A DNA stretch of 64,000 nt from Clytia hemisphaerica (GCA_902728285.1 CACVBU010000050.1:2795451-2859450), one strand, 5' to 3'. Counted from the stretch's first letter, positions 44,640 to 56,710 are shown. A program made the numbers and translations. The notes: generated from the letters alone by a model not told the origin.

Positions 44640-45198
44640 TGAAATAGAAAAAAAATGTTACAATACATTAATACCGGAATACGCTGGACTCACCCTGCAA
44701 ACGTAGCAACAATCGTGAAAAGTATAGTTATTCCAAAACTGCTTTACGGAATAGAGCTTATCAACCTCGCTAAAAGATCCCAATATTGTATGAACTCGCA
44801 GTTACGAAGTGCTGTCAAATCTCTATGGAGGCTATCCAAACATTCGAAGAACGATCTAAACATAATGTTCGATGTTTATGATTTAACGAGGGTGATCAAT
44901 ACTCGCAAAGTTAATCTCCTGCAGCAACTGATGAAGAATACCACATCGAAAGATTATTTATTAACCGCTCTATTAGAAGGAACCTCTGGTACAATTTCCC
45001 ATATTTTAGGAAGTTTGTTGTGATTGTGGACTTAATGTACCAAATATATTGTTGGGAAATCGATTTGTAATTGGGAATAATGATAACCTAGAACACACAT
45101 CCAAAGAAACAATTCTTGATATGTTGGTAAATTGGGACCTGAATAAAAAGGAAGAATTAAAAAAAATTCTAGAATCTAATATTGTTAGATCATGACAT
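44640..45198 (+). pseudogene. LINE ORF2 C-terminal fragment
   Basis: An open frame (44655-45023) carries INTGIRWTHPANVATIVKS followed by IPKLLYGIELINL, the region after the thumb in a subset of LINE RTs. It continues after a frameshift as NVPNILLGNRF and ends with NWDLNKKEELKKILES at a stop near 45195. It differs in sequence from the other LINEs here, so it is a separate family. 5' truncated. Confidence 0.65.
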
Positions 45199-45279
45199 TT
45201 TTTTTTCTATTCAAGGTCTTGCTTCAAAAAAGTTGAAGGAAGTTGCATTGATCTTATGCTTTCGAACTAAAAATATGGG

Positions 45280-46870
45280 TTGCAGAGGACAGGTACATGG
45301 GTTACCGGTCTTAGTGATTTTCACCACTTAATATACACTCAGCTCAAAAGTAGATATTCTAGATTACCACCTAGGAAAATTAATTATCGTTGCTATAATA
45401 ATTTTGTTGAGGATAATTTTTTGACGGATCTGTCTTTACAAATAACTTCATCAAAAATGACTGAAATCGAGTCTTTCGAAGACAAATTTGTAACTGTTTT
45501 AGATAGGCATGCACCTCGGAAAACGAGAATTGTTTGTGGGAATGAAAAACCTCATGTAAACAGGACCCTTCGAAAAGCCATCATGGAAAGGTCCAGACTT
45601 CGTAACATCTACTACCGTTCAAATCGTTTTTCTGATATGCGTGCCTATCATAAACAGCGAAATCGTGTTTGTAACATCAATAGGAAAATTAAGAAAAACT
45701 ATTTCAAAACGGTTGCTTCAAATACTGATAATTCTAGCCACAACTTTTGGGAAATTTGTAAGCCCTTTTTTTCTGATAAGCATACCGCTTTGGAAAAGAT
45801 TATCTTAGTTGACAAGGATGAAATAGTGATTCTACTACTGCTGAACTTTTTGATACTTATTTCAATGGTATAACTAAGACACTGGACATATATCAGTGGC
45901 CGCAATATGCCGAGCCGATCTACGACGATCCGGTGCTCAATGCTATTGCAAAATACTCAGATCATCCTAGCATTATAAAAATAAAAAATATTTTTGCTGG
46001 TAACTCCTCCGAGTTTACAAAAAGTGACACTGAAACTGTCCATAAATTAGTTATGTCATTGAATAGTAAAAAATCTACATCTGGGAAATAAGCACCAAAA
46101 TCCTTCAGAAGTCTGCTAATATCTGCTCTTTTGCACTCAAAGATTGCTTCAACTCTTGTCTCGACAAGACTATTTTCCCGGAATCCTTAAAACGAGCTAC
46201 AATTACCCCGGTTTTTAAAGAAGGCGATTCCAACAATTAAATCATTTTTTATAAAACTGCTTTTCAGATTTACTGTGTGGCTTTCGAAAAGGACACAGTA
46301 CACAGCATGCTCTATTGCGATTATTACATCTCTGGCAAAGGGCACTTGACGATTCAAATATTGTGGGTACAATACTTATGGATTTATCTAAAGCTTACGA
46401 TTGTTTACCCCCTGATTTACTTATTGCAAAATTAGCAGCATATGTTAAAGTTAAATAAAACAGCAAAGGCCTTGTGTCACACCTATATTTTTTCTAATTT
46501 TAATTATTGTCCATTAATTTGGATGAATTTTGTAAAACACAACAACAAACAAATTGAAAAAATTCAACGAAGAGCTCTTAGCGTAGTTAATGAAAACTAT
46601 GATTCTAATTTATATCAATTATTAACTTTGTCTAATACTGCATCTTTTCACATCAAATTTATTCATAAAATTCTTGAGGAAATTTATAAAACTCTTAAAA
46701 AACTAAACCCACCTTTCTTAGCTGAGCTCTTTGTCACAAAAACCTCGGACTATAAGCTTAGACGAGGAGAGCAACTTTTGTTACCTTCGGCTAACACAGT
46801 TAAGTTTGGCTTACAATCTCTAAGTTTTGTTGGCTCCCTCATTTGGGATCGTCTCTCTAAGGATGTGTAA
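45280..46870 (+). pseudogene. LINE ORF2 remnants
   Basis: The linker frame 45280-45873 (CTG start) contains FVTVLDRHAPRKTRIV, then ERSRLRNIYYRSN and NFWEICKPFFSDK. Finger motifs follow in other frames: FPESLKRATITPVFKEGDSN near 46190. Palm: DLLCGFRKGHSTQHA and LMDLSKAYDCLPPDLLIAKL near 46270-46440. At 46440 the frame jumps directly into LNKTAKALCHTYIFSNFNYC, so the GVPQGS and ADD blocks are deleted. The C-terminal frame 46442-46870 ends LIWDRLSKDV. Not functional. Confidence 0.8.
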
Positions 46871-47007
46871 AGCTTTGCAACGTTTAATACATTTAGGGGC
46901 AAATTAAAAATGTTGCCAAACGATTTTTGTACCTGCCCAATATGTAAATTGTGGTAGATATTTTTGACTATTTTTATAAAAGTTGGATTTTGTTAGTAAC
47001 GATTTAA

Positions 47008-47756
47008 CCCTATTAGCCCCAGGGGGGGGGGGTAGAATCTACCACGCTGGAGTTCTTTTGCGTATATCTCGGAGAAAAATTTTTTAAACGACTTGAAACT
47101 TTCTGACTTTAAACAAAATCTTATTAAGAGTATTTCTGCAAAATTTTAGGGTTACAGCTTGTCCAGATCAAGTTTTATGACTTTATTGTGAAACATGACA
47201 TTATAACCCAGCTAAAATCGCTTAAAACTCATTATTTTAAATTGTTGATAACTATTTATTCAATAATCTTCAAATTTTGACACGTGATAGGTATTGACAA
47301 TATAAATTTGAAAAATTAGAGAGAAAAAATTTTAAAATGATGACGTCATCATAAATGACGTCATCAAATTTTGAAAATTTAACTCATCTTTTGCACAAAT
47401 TTTAAGATAAAATCTTCATGGAAACTGCAAAACCGGCAATTATGTTAAAGAAGACCTTTTATCTTTCAGAATCTTTAAACAGAATCTAAATATCATTATT
47501 GGTTCGATTGTAATAGACATTTTTGTAAACCATATATTTTGGCTTTATGCCGACAGGTGGAAATTTTGTGATGACGTCATCGGTTTTTTAATGACGTCAT
47601 TAAATTTTTTTTTTGTTCCAGGAAATTTGTGTTATGATGGTGAACATCTGTACCAAATTTCATGACCGTAGCTCTCCTAGATCAAAAATAATCGAGGGTG
47701 GTAGATTCTATCCCCCCTGGGGATACAAAAGTCAAAAAAGCTTGGGGCTAATAGGG
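47008..47756. mobile_element. TTAA-flanked non-autonomous element (piggyBac-like), copy A
   Basis: Inverted ends CCCTATTAGCCCCA (47008) and its mirror tggggctaatag plus GGG (ending 47756). The left flank is TTTAA (47003-47007) and the right flank TTTAA (47757-47761), close to the TTAA duplication of piggyBac elements. Next to the ends lie G/C runs and a tagaatctacca/tggtagattcta inverted pair. It carries four TGACGTCA palindromes (47341, 47356, 47572, 47592). No transposase. Inserted in the 3' part of the LINE at 45225-47838. Confidence 0.7.
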
Positions 47757-47838
47757 TTTAAGGCTGTTACTATTTAGGACGTTAGGTCTTTTACTTTATG
47801 TACCAACTGAAAATAAATTGATAATAATTATAATAATG

Positions 47839-48215
47839 AGTATTGTTTCTATTTTATTTTTATTTTTATCTTTCATGTTTCCTTCTCTTATATTACATTT
47901 TTTGGTCATTTGTTTAGTGTCTTAGATAATCCTTTCCTTGACTCTGAGCCCTAGCCGTATACTATCATGAATTAAGATTTTTGACTCTTGAAACTTTTGT
48001 CTTTGAGATTCTTAAGACTCAACATAAATTTCACACCAATCTCCCATTGAAGCTCGCAAGATTTTCAAGCATTAATTTAAATCAAGGATCTACGTTTCCT
48101 AGTTTAACACTGTACTATATCTAATATATGTGAATTATGGTAGAATTGATTATTTTCTGCAGTACAGTTGCATAGATTTATTATTTTTTCCTTTATTTTT
48201 TTTGACAGCTCTTTG
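47839..48215. other. Non-coding interval
   Basis: AT-rich DNA, no recognised feature. Confidence 0.35.
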
Positions 48216-48590
48216 TTAATGAGATCTATCGATCTCCTTATTTTTCTTTGGTGTCGGTGCCTTGAGGGAAATCAGTTGCATGTTCATGATTGAGGATAAG
48301 GTGTCTGAAGTGAGTGAGTGAAGTGAGTTACCCTCAATGTCACTAAAGACAAATTTAATCGAGCTGATACTTTCAGCAGAATGTTGACACAGTCGTAAGT
48401 TTGAAGATCGGGTTTTGGTTAGCGATGGACGTGCAGTGATTCCTCTTTTTTTGAGATCATTGCGGTTTTTGTAGATTCTGGAGACCACTGAATGTTTGTC
48501 AAACCTCATAATGTACGATTGTTTGCCATTTAGAATGGGCCCAATTGGATGGGCTTTGTCGAACCCAGTTTATTAACCCTGTTTTAGCAT
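48216..48590 (-). pseudogene. LINE ORF1 fragment (L1-type RRM/CTD)
   Basis: A minus-strand frame opens at about 48570 with KAHPIGPILNGKQSYIMRFD and continues through VVSRIYKNRNDLKKRGITAR and SLTKTRSSNL, the end of an L1-ORF1-type RRM and the start of the C-terminal domain. It then runs on to a stop at 48216. The upstream part of ORF1 is not found. The family differs from the ORF1 at 17904-18959. Confidence 0.6.
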
Positions 48591-50138
48591 ATTCAAGCCT
48601 ATCGAAGGTATTTTTCTGGCTGTGTTTTTGTGGACAATTCTCGTCAATACACTTTTAAGTCTATATTAAGCTCTATATACCGGGGCCGTAGTTTCTGTTG
48701 ATAACCTAGGACCACTATTCAAGTTTATTTTCCTTTTAAAAACGACATTTTTAAGCGTTTGTAATATATATGTACATAGATATACCCGCAGGGGTGATAA
48801 AAGAGAAAGATTATTATTATTAAACAAAATATACAACTTTCTAACCCTTAATAAACTACTCTTCATTGATTTCGAAAAGAAGCTGCTAAAATTGTGTGTC
48901 TAAACATCGATCATTAATTTCACGATCTGTTTTTACACTCTTTGATGTTCAAATCTTTAACAAAAACTCAAAAAGAGATTATTCAACGATTTTTAGAAAA
49001 CTCCATATGAGAATGCAGTCCGCTTGCTTGCGCTCACTTCGCTAAAGCAGTAAGGACCAATCTACACGGCGCGGAGCAATTCTGAAGCAAAAATAGGATA
49101 GTCCTCCACTTGCTAGTGAAGATAGAGCTTTCTGTTACATGAAAACATGAAAAGGAAGAAAACAGAGGCAAGTATATTTTTCCAAGAAGACAGTTGGTCA
49201 TGATAATGCGTGCAAACTTGCTCATGGACTCTGGTGTAATCTTTGGATGTTTTAAATGGTTTTAGATCTTGTAAGGCTGCTTTTATTAAGTTCTGTTTTG
49301 CTGCCCTGGGTTGGCTAGGAAAGTTTTGGAAACATGGGTTTGCACTTTCATTCTCTAGGGAGACCAAGCTCTATAATTTTAGAACTTTGTATGTTGAGGT
49401 CAATTTTGTTTTTTCTAAAATTTTGAGCTTGGATATCCATAGCTAAAAATATGTATACATACTCATTGAAACTGATTGATCGTGAGTGATTATTATTATC
49501 ATTGTTATTATCATTATGAAAATAAAAATCATTAAACTGCAGGTACAACATTTCAAACTAAGGCTGAAAATTAATTAAGCTCTACAAATTATTTAGCACA
49601 TGTGTACACCAATTTTAATAACACTTTTAAGAGTTTTGCTCAATAAAAGGAAAGTGTTAATTTGCCTAGAAAACAGTCAAAATCCAAACAAATTATAAGT
49701 CAATTTGGTTGACGAACTTGATTTGAAACTGAATTTCATAATGTGTTTCAATAGTTAATCACGCCAAGTTTCCACTCATGATAGTGTATGTTTGATATCG
49801 TCACAATTCTGCATTCAAATTTAAGCATCTTTCAAATATAACACAATATAATATATTCTCATTAATTACCTCAGCCAATGTTGAAAAATTGTCCTTTGAT
49901 TCATTCTTTTGTTAACTGACTTTATTGGTATTAATGTTCCAAATATTGATAGTGCTAACCCCATCAATTGGTGCGTGTGTTGTAACATAACATTATAATG
50001 AAGAACACTAGAAGCTCTTTTAGTAGTTTCTGTTAACTGAATGAAAAGTAACACTTTTGTAACTGAATTCATTTTGCAACCTGGAAACAAAACTTCTGAG
50101 AATTCATTATAATAATTTTAGTATAACAAACATACTTA
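48591..50138. other. Non-coding interval
   Basis: No gene recognised. A tcattattatca/ttgttattatc microsatellite-like patch lies at 49488-49515. Short frames on both strands at 49034-49551 have no motif. Confidence 0.4.
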
Positions 50139-50563
50139 CACTCATTTTTTTTATAAGCATAATGTTTATAAGCATACTGAAGCTCAATTTTCCAGAAAAA
50201 TTAAGCATATGCTAAGCATACCTTGAGGCTCAGCCAAAGAAATTTTTAGAATCATAATTTCCAAAACTTCAGAAAATAATAGAAGAAATGAAGAAGAGAA
50301 TTACAAACAAAATTGGTGATTTTATTTTGTTTAATCTCTTATAAATAACACAACTTGGTCTCTAAAGAATGTACACTTTCTAAACTTACATTAAGCTTTT
50401 CGTTTTTGTGAACGTGAAAAATAAAATATCCTCTAAAATACTAACCCCTTCATAATTTTTTTACCAAGCATAGGGTTAAGCATAAGTCGAGGCTCAAAAT
50501 TGAGCTCTTAAGCATAGCGAGCTTCAGCCGAAATTTACCGTATGCTTATTAAAAAAATGAGTG
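50139..50563. mobile_element. TA-flanked MITE, Tc1/mariner-like
   Basis: Inverted ends CACTCATTTTTTTTATAAGC (50139) and its mirror gcttattaaaaaaatgagtg (ending 50563), flanked by TA (50137-50138; 50564-50565). Subterminal taagcata and gaggctca words occur in inverted positions in both halves. The 425-bp interior lacks coding capacity. Confidence 0.7.
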
Positions 50564-50925
50564 TAGCTCTCAAATGAGCAGTAACTTTAAGGGTACTAGG
50601 CATCAACTGGCATCAAATGCATTTGTAAGCCCTTTGGATAGTGCATATTTTAATAATTTCCAACAGAATAAAAAAGTAAATTAAAAAATCTAATGCTAGG
50701 AAACATTTTCATAAAATCAGAAGGAATAATACCCAAATGGAAAAATTATCTTTCATTACTTATTTTAATTAATCGAGTTGTTAATTGTTAACTAGGTTTT
50801 TTTAAATAACTTTTAGATTAGCTATTTAAATTCACTCCTATTTCATAACAGAAAGTCTGTGTGGGATTTTTGGCATGAAAATAGTGTTGCATAAACCAAT
50901 ACCACATCTCTAGCTAAATTACGAC
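50564..50925. other. Non-coding interval
   Basis: AT-rich; no recognised feature. Confidence 0.35.
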
Positions 50926-53900
50926 ATGCTGATAAGAGTCATTCAAACAGGTTTAGATTCCATGTCCAGCGTTAGCAATGCCAGGCAATGTAATAAGTTG
51001 TATTATCAAAGTATATACAAAACAGTACACAGCACTTACAAAGAACTATATATCAAGTATTTAAATTCTAATGAGGTGCATCGGGTGTCTTGGGGAACTT
51101 TTTTGGCCCTTAAACCTTTTTACATCAAACCCAACACATTGAAAGAAATTAAATGTAATTAAGTGTTGTTGCAAATTGTATTTACATGCAAGATGGGGAA
51201 TCAACGCTATGATCCAAAATTACAAACTGCAGAAAATTAATCTTGGAAACATTTCAGATTATCAATCCTTCTTTTCATTCCTCAATTCAAACTGTCCTAA
51301 AGATGAAAATACTTATATTTCATGGGACTGTTTTACTTTTGTCAACAGAAAGAAACCTTTATGTGACAATATTTTGAAAAAATGGAAAGAGTTAAAACTT
51401 ACCATGGAAACAGCAAGCCCAAACATTACCGAATGATGATGTTTCAAAAAGAACTATAAAAAACCCGTAAAGGTGTTGAAAAGGAAAAATTGAAAGCTAT
51501 CAAGAAAGGTGTCAACCTCTCATTCATTACTGATTTTATTGAGAGATTGTTTTTTTAAATTGTGTATCATAGAATCATTTTGAAACATTACTGTAACACC
51601 ATCAAATCTGTCAAAAATGATATTGAAGTAATCTATTTGGACGTAGATTTTGCTGAAAATATGACAGTATGACATATATCAGTATGTCAAGTATGAGCCA
51701 CAGTCATTACATTGGTCAAAGGAACAAGTCACTGTTTATTCTGTTATTCTTAAGTATAACGAACATAAAGCTACCACCCTTATTTTTCAGGGTTCATGAT
51801 AAGTTCTTGTTAAATTGACAGTGAATGAAATGATATCAGAAGTTCCCAACCTCAACTCTTATGATGTAGTCGTAATCGAGTCAGATAATTGCTCAAGCCA
51901 ATATAAATCTGCAACACATTTCAGTGATATGCAAGACCTATCAAATAGATTAAAGGGGAAGTTAAGTGATTTTTAAGGTATATGTTTTTCCAATGAAAAC
52001 CAATCCTAACATCATAGAATTCAAGAAAATCTCAACTTCAATGTCTAAACATCAATATATCTTTCATAAACACATACTCTTTTAGACGCAAAAACCAGTG
52101 TTTAAAAGACCCCCTTTTTGTTTAAAATTTCTTCTAATCTCTCTTTTGTGTGACGTCATTTGCTCCAGAAAGAATCTTTTTCAAACGACTTTGTAGTAGA
52201 AAAGAGCTGTATCATAACTGCTGATCAAAACTTTTTTCAACCCCTGATTTTTTCAATATTTCGTTACTTGATGTTTTATACGGTCTAACTATACTAGAAT
52301 CCAAAAACCTTGTTTTTTTTAAATAGAAATTCAATGGTAGCCACAATATCTAGGTATGTGAAAGAATCTTTGTGTTTTCAGAAAGGTCCAGTAAGCTTAG
52401 TAAGTTTTGAACTTCTTTCCATTTGAAGAGGCCGTAAGTAAAGTTATAGTTATGAAACACGAAAGACAAGAGATATAAAAATTGTATTTAGACCATTCCT
52501 CACTCTTTAAAGAGAAAAATGTTGTTAAATAATTCCTATTTCATGACAGGTCAACGTTAGTGAGTTAATGCTAACGTACGTTGTGCGCCCTATATCTAAA
52601 GTTTAGAACTTGTTTTTACCAGTAGGTTTTTCTAAAAGCTAGCTAATCCAGTGGGGAATTTAAGTCTGAAAGCAACTGGATTAAATGTTTTCTAAATTCT
52701 AGGAGAAGTAAAGGAAGGAGAATCTTCTAAGAAACTTTTGAATCTCGCACAGTAAAGTCAAAGTCAAAATAATGTTATATAATTCTTCTTTTTCTCGATG
52801 GAATCATTTTCAGCCACAAAATTCAAGTGGAATTAGCGATTTACCCAATCAGGATGAGGACTATTCGTGGACACATTTTCCTCTGGAGAGCCGAAGCTTT
52901 TTCCGCATCTACAAATCTAGCATTTACGGTTGCTTCATCAAACTAAAATTATCACAAAAGGTCAAGGACTTACTAATCTTGTAGCTAGAAAGAATGAGAA
53001 AGTATAGGATCGAAGAAACGTGAAGAAATCTTGAAAAAAAACGAATAAATCTCTAGCCAGGTCTAGCAGAATCTCTTTACAAAACACTGTTTATCAGTAC
53101 AGATTTTGTTTAAAAGAAAAATTTCTGTTCGTCTTTTGGAGCAAATTACGTCAGAACAGATGCTCGTGCCATTCCTCTTTAAAAAAAGCGTTCTCTTTAA
53201 AAATTCACTTTTATTGCAAAAAAGAGGGAGCTATATGTCGTAGAAAAAGTGTTTCAAACGAAAAAAAGGTAACCTGAGACGCATGATATTGTCATATAAT
53301 GATAATAACAGCAAAAAATGGGTACCCTAGAAATTACTTAACTTCCCCTTTAAATAAGAAAGTCATCCGTATTTATGCAATAGCTGGTCATGGGAAGGGT
53401 GGAGTATGCTATAGTTAAATATTTCAACTCTCGTTTTTGTACCTTGATGTCTTTTATGTGTACCTAGTAAAGTTTTGAAATGGTAAGTCAAGCCTAAATG
53501 CAAAGTTTTAAATCAATAACAGATGATAAGCCAGTTTGTCAGAAGAAGCACGACGACAGTGATGAGAGTGGATCAGATAGTGACGATGAAGATGAGAAAA
53601 GAAAGGTAAAGGTGACAGTCAGACTGCACGTGATTTTATCTCTCCAAAATCAATTGTTGCAGTTGCTGCTTATGGAAAATCTGTTGATACAATATGGGTC
53701 AAAAAGGTCCTGGAGAATGAATGTCTTGAAAGTGATGATATGAAAGATGATTACGGGAATATAGTTTTGATAGGCGAATCATTTTTCAAAAGACATTTTC
53801 TTGAAATGGTCAAAGAGAAAAAAGTCACAAGGTTTTCAAACTATCAAGCAGCATTACATTCTTTTATAAAGAAAGTGTGATATACACATTTATAAACATG

Positions 53901-53993
53901 GAGGAGACTGATAAGGAGTTTCATCAGCTCCATAACAATGATTTGGTCGACATTATCAACTTTTCAGAAGCAAACAACTACTGTCACTTGTGA
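50926..53993 (+). pseudogene. Transposase-like gene remnant split by an insertion
   Basis: Remnant of an uncharacterised, widely distributed invertebrate gene with DDE-like features. The first frame (50926-51162) has VHRVSWGTFLALKPFYIKP. Later, in shifting frames: HARWGINAMI, IIHRIILKHYC-like text, IEVIYLDVDFAENMTV (candidate first Asp), YEPQSLHWSKEQVTVYS, VVVIESDNCSSQYKSATHF (second Asp), then LSNRL at 51940-51953. The sequence resumes beyond the 1.4-kb insertion with NKKVIRIYAIAGHGKGG at 53354. The C-terminal part (53498-53993) is Asp/Ser-rich then SIVAVAAYGKSVDTIWVKKV, ending NNYCHL-stop. Many frameshifts. The enzymatic role is inferred, not known. Confidence 0.6.
51954..53349. mobile_element. 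TTAA-flanked non-autonomous element, 1.4 kb
   Basis: Inverted ends AGGGGAAGTTAAGTGATTTT (51954) and the mirror aattacttaacttcccct (ending 53349), with TTAA on both sides (51950-51953; 53350-53353). Removing the element and one TTAA joins the host pseudogene in frame (SNRL + NKKV). The ends differ from the CCCTATT ends at 47008 and 59274, so this is a separate family. The interior has no transposase; the 70-codon frame at 52772-52984 is not recognised. Confidence 0.8.
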
Positions 53994-54114
53994 TCAATCG
54001 TTCTTTGTGTTCAACTTCAATGTTTAAAATTTCACATGAGTACTTTCATAAAAATATTTTATATCCTTCTTCCAATTTGTTTAATTTAGAACATATTTCA
54101 CATAGATTTTTTCC

Positions 54115-54625
54115 AAATATGAAGCCACCAAATTCGTACATTTTAATTGTTTTTTCTAGCTAAAACTAGCTTAATTATCTAACTGATGCATGATCCTGTT
54201 TTTGATCATTTTTGGCAGCTTGTATATAGCTATACAAGTTTTAGGACAGCGCAAATTGAAAAATTCAGTTTTTGTCAGCCGCCAAATACGTACTATTTAC
54301 ACATTTTTAGCTTCAAGAGGTCTGACAAATGTAGATTAATAGAAACTAGAAAAAATTATCTTTAAAAAGTACATTTTTGGTGGCTGATAGACACTTTCAT
54401 AAAAAGAACCAAAAAAAAAATCCTTTTTTTCAGCAGCCAAAATGGACCATTTACCCTTAAATATTAATGTACATTTTTTATCTCCAATTTAGATTGACAC
54501 TTCCCCTTAAGGATTTTTGTTTTAATTTTCATTAATTGTGAATGTACAGTCTGGTGGCTGATATTTTATGGTAGACTATATTTTTCCACTTTCAGCCACC
54601 AAAAACGTACTTTTTTCAACAAAAA
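54115..54625. repeat. Cluster of CAGCCACCAAAAACGTAC motifs, both orientations
   Basis: Six variants: agccaccaaattcgtacatt (54123), agccgccaaatacgtactat (54279), reverse gtacatttttggtggctgat (54370), agcagccaaaatggaccatt (54432), reverse gtacagtctggtggctgata (54545), agccaccaaaaacgtacttt (54595). Spacing 50-160 bp, AT-rich between. It may be a decayed subterminal-repeat element or a protein-binding cluster. Confidence 0.55.
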
Positions 54626-55615
54626 AACTTATTTAGCCTGAGCTGTCTTTTGGGCATGGGATTAAGGCATGGGATTAAGGTCCCCAAGGGCTGCGACCCA
54701 TTGGAGGACGAAAAGGTTATGTAATTTTTAAAAGATAAGTTTTTGGCAAATGAGAAGGATGAATTTGCCAACGCAAAAGACACCGACGACGGAAGAACAG
54801 GAACGAGAGGACAAACAGCAAGAAGAAGTACAACAACTACAACAGCCCCAGCCACTTCTTTACACCTCAAGACGGTATACCGCTGAGGAATAATTTGACA
54901 GGAAATCTGGGGGCATGCTTTTTTATGGTAAGTGTGAGATTCAACTTCTAACTTTAATATTTTTCATGGTTACATTTTGACCAGAATTCTTTTTATGGTG
55001 ATTTTATAACTACCTGGTATTCCGGGACGATTTTTTGTAAATAGTGCGCCTCGATGCTGCCAGACCGTTTGGGTTCTTTTTGGATCAAAACGAAATAATG
55101 CGAAAGTATGATGGGATATTCTGAAATAAGAGTCTTCTGGTAAAGATTCTTTGAAGGTGTCTGAGCTGACAAGAATACCACTTGTTCTGTTGTTAGGTAT
55201 TGAGAAGCAGATATTTTTTCAAGTCATCATACAATTTTTTGAAAGCAGTCAACAAGGTTGTATAGGTGGTTTCAGGATCAATCAGCTGATGATGGAATGG
55301 CCTTGTGGAAGGAGTCACTCAAACGTACCCTAATAAAGATAGAAAGTTATTGGCATTAGCATTGAAAATGTTTGCTGATTGATTTGATCAGGGGCGGTAT
55401 TTGGATTTGGACCGTCGGCTGATAAAGATACTGGCAGTGTCATGAAGATATCGAAGGTAGACAAAGAAACACTGAACAAGATGGATAAGTTTTTTCCACG
55501 GGATAGCTTGGAACGCGAAAGAATTGTTGGGAAAAAATAAACAAGAACATAACATATAAATACAACATAATAAAAAGTAATAACACGGAGACACCGGATC
55601 AAACGCCCACCCTCC
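54626..55615. other. Interval with doubtful coding traces
   Basis: A Gln-rich frame on + (about 54750-54893, EEQEREDKQQEEVQQLQQPQ) is followed by a gtaagtg donor-like word at 54929. No domain. The rest shows only short frames. Confidence 0.3.
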
Positions 55616-56005
55616 CAATCATGAACGTTACGTTACGATCGAACATGCTGTTCAAATGGCTGCAATGAAAGAGTGCGGTTCATCAATGAAAAACATTTTG
55701 AATAAATTTAAGCCGTTTTATTCAACTCCAACAATCTATCGGTATGCTGGGAAAGGGCTTGGGAATCCGCAACTTTTGGATAAACATCGTAAGAACAAAG
55801 GACGGCCAACAACCTGATCAAGACGGGTATTACAAGATGGTTGCCAAAGACAAAATAGTAGAGTTGCTTGCAAAGCTTTTGTAGACATTAACTCCCTTTT
55901 ATTCAAAATACCTGAAGCCCTGACTTAAATCCAATTGAAAACTTTTTTCATAATTTGAAGAGGAAACTTAGGTTAACCTAAGATCAGATTGTGGTTGTTT
56001 TCTGT
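55616..56005 (+). pseudogene. Tc1/mariner-type transposase remnant
   Basis: Opens with a helix-turn-helix-like piece (VQMAAMKECGSSMKNILNKF, then TPTIYRYAGKGLG and NKGRPTT) and, after an apparent large internal deletion, continues as QNSRVACKAFVDINSLLFKI. In another frame it gives SPDLNPIENFFHNLKRKL, the conserved C-terminal block of Tc1-like transposases that includes the third acidic residue region. Stops and frameshifts throughout. TIRs not located. Confidence 0.65.
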
Positions 56006-56237
56006 ACTTATCCTATGTACACATGGGGAAAAAATTATAGGTCTATTGACAATTAAAAAATTCATCTGAGAATAAAAGTTAAATAGGCGTTAAAATGACT
56101 GTAATTAACGAAAATAAATTAAGCTCGGGAGAATAAATAGGGTAATAAAATATGATAAAGTAAAGAAGTTTTTTCTCAAAAGTTAAATTCCCGCCTGACA
56201 AGAAGACGAAAAGAACTAAACAAGAATGGGTAAAAAC

Positions 56238-56710
56238 CTAGCCATAATCGATCATCACTTCCCTCTCATTCAAGCCCTGATGCTCAAAGGTCTGGAGTTT
56301 GTTAATCCGGAAATCTTCGCGTACCCGAAAACTCTGTTCATTCTGGGATTGATCGATTAGAGTTAAATCCCAGTTCTCCATACCATTATGACCCTCCTGA
56401 CAAAAATGAGAGTGAAATGACATTTGAGGCGCTGTTTCACCTGAACTGCATTTCCGGAAACAAGATTTATAGTTGTTAAACCTGTTTCTAATTTTTACGG
56501 TGCTGCCTACATATTGCTTTTGACATGATTTGCATGTCACTAGGTAGACAACATGTTCAGAATCACAGTTCAAATGAGACCTGATTTCGTACTCCTCCGA
56601 TGTTATTGAGCTCCTAAAAGATTTTATTTTAGTGATAGAAGGACATATCGAGCAGTGTGTTTTCTGACATGCTTCAGATTGACCTCCTGTCTTCTTAGGT
56701 TTAGAGCCTG
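56238..56710 (-). pseudogene. Penelope GIY-YIG endonuclease domain
   Basis: Open frame giving GSKPKKTGGQSEACQKTHCS, then ICPSITKIKSF, RSHLNCDSEHVVYLVTCKSC, KQYVGSTVKIRNRF, RKCSSGETAPQ, EGHNGMENWDLTLI, REDFRINKLQTFEHQGLNER. This is the Cys-rich linker followed by the GIY-YIG-type core (here VVYLVTC...KQYVG, with the Arg in RNRF), and the catalytic Glu region near REDF. The frame extends through 56789 only because the inserted element is open by chance. The natural upstream residues (SLKDLFVRSKL) lie at 58331-58380, on the far side of the insertion. Confidence 0.8.

Larger units (their letters stand above)
45225..47838 (+). mobile_element. LINE (CR1/Jockey-like), internally deleted, carrying a TTAA element
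   Basis: Plus-strand LINE of the same general type as 6486-9256: the shared VTGLSDFHHLIYT and GFRKGHSTQHA stretches are near identical. It begins late in the endonuclease domain (SCIDLMLSN, about 45240), has the long linker (45280-45873), a broken RT N-part (46000-46440) and the C-terminal part (46442-46870), ending with a CTCPICK motif before 46960. The 3' end at 47762-47838 (aaattgataataattataat) is separated from the body by the element at 47008-47756. Confidence 0.8.
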
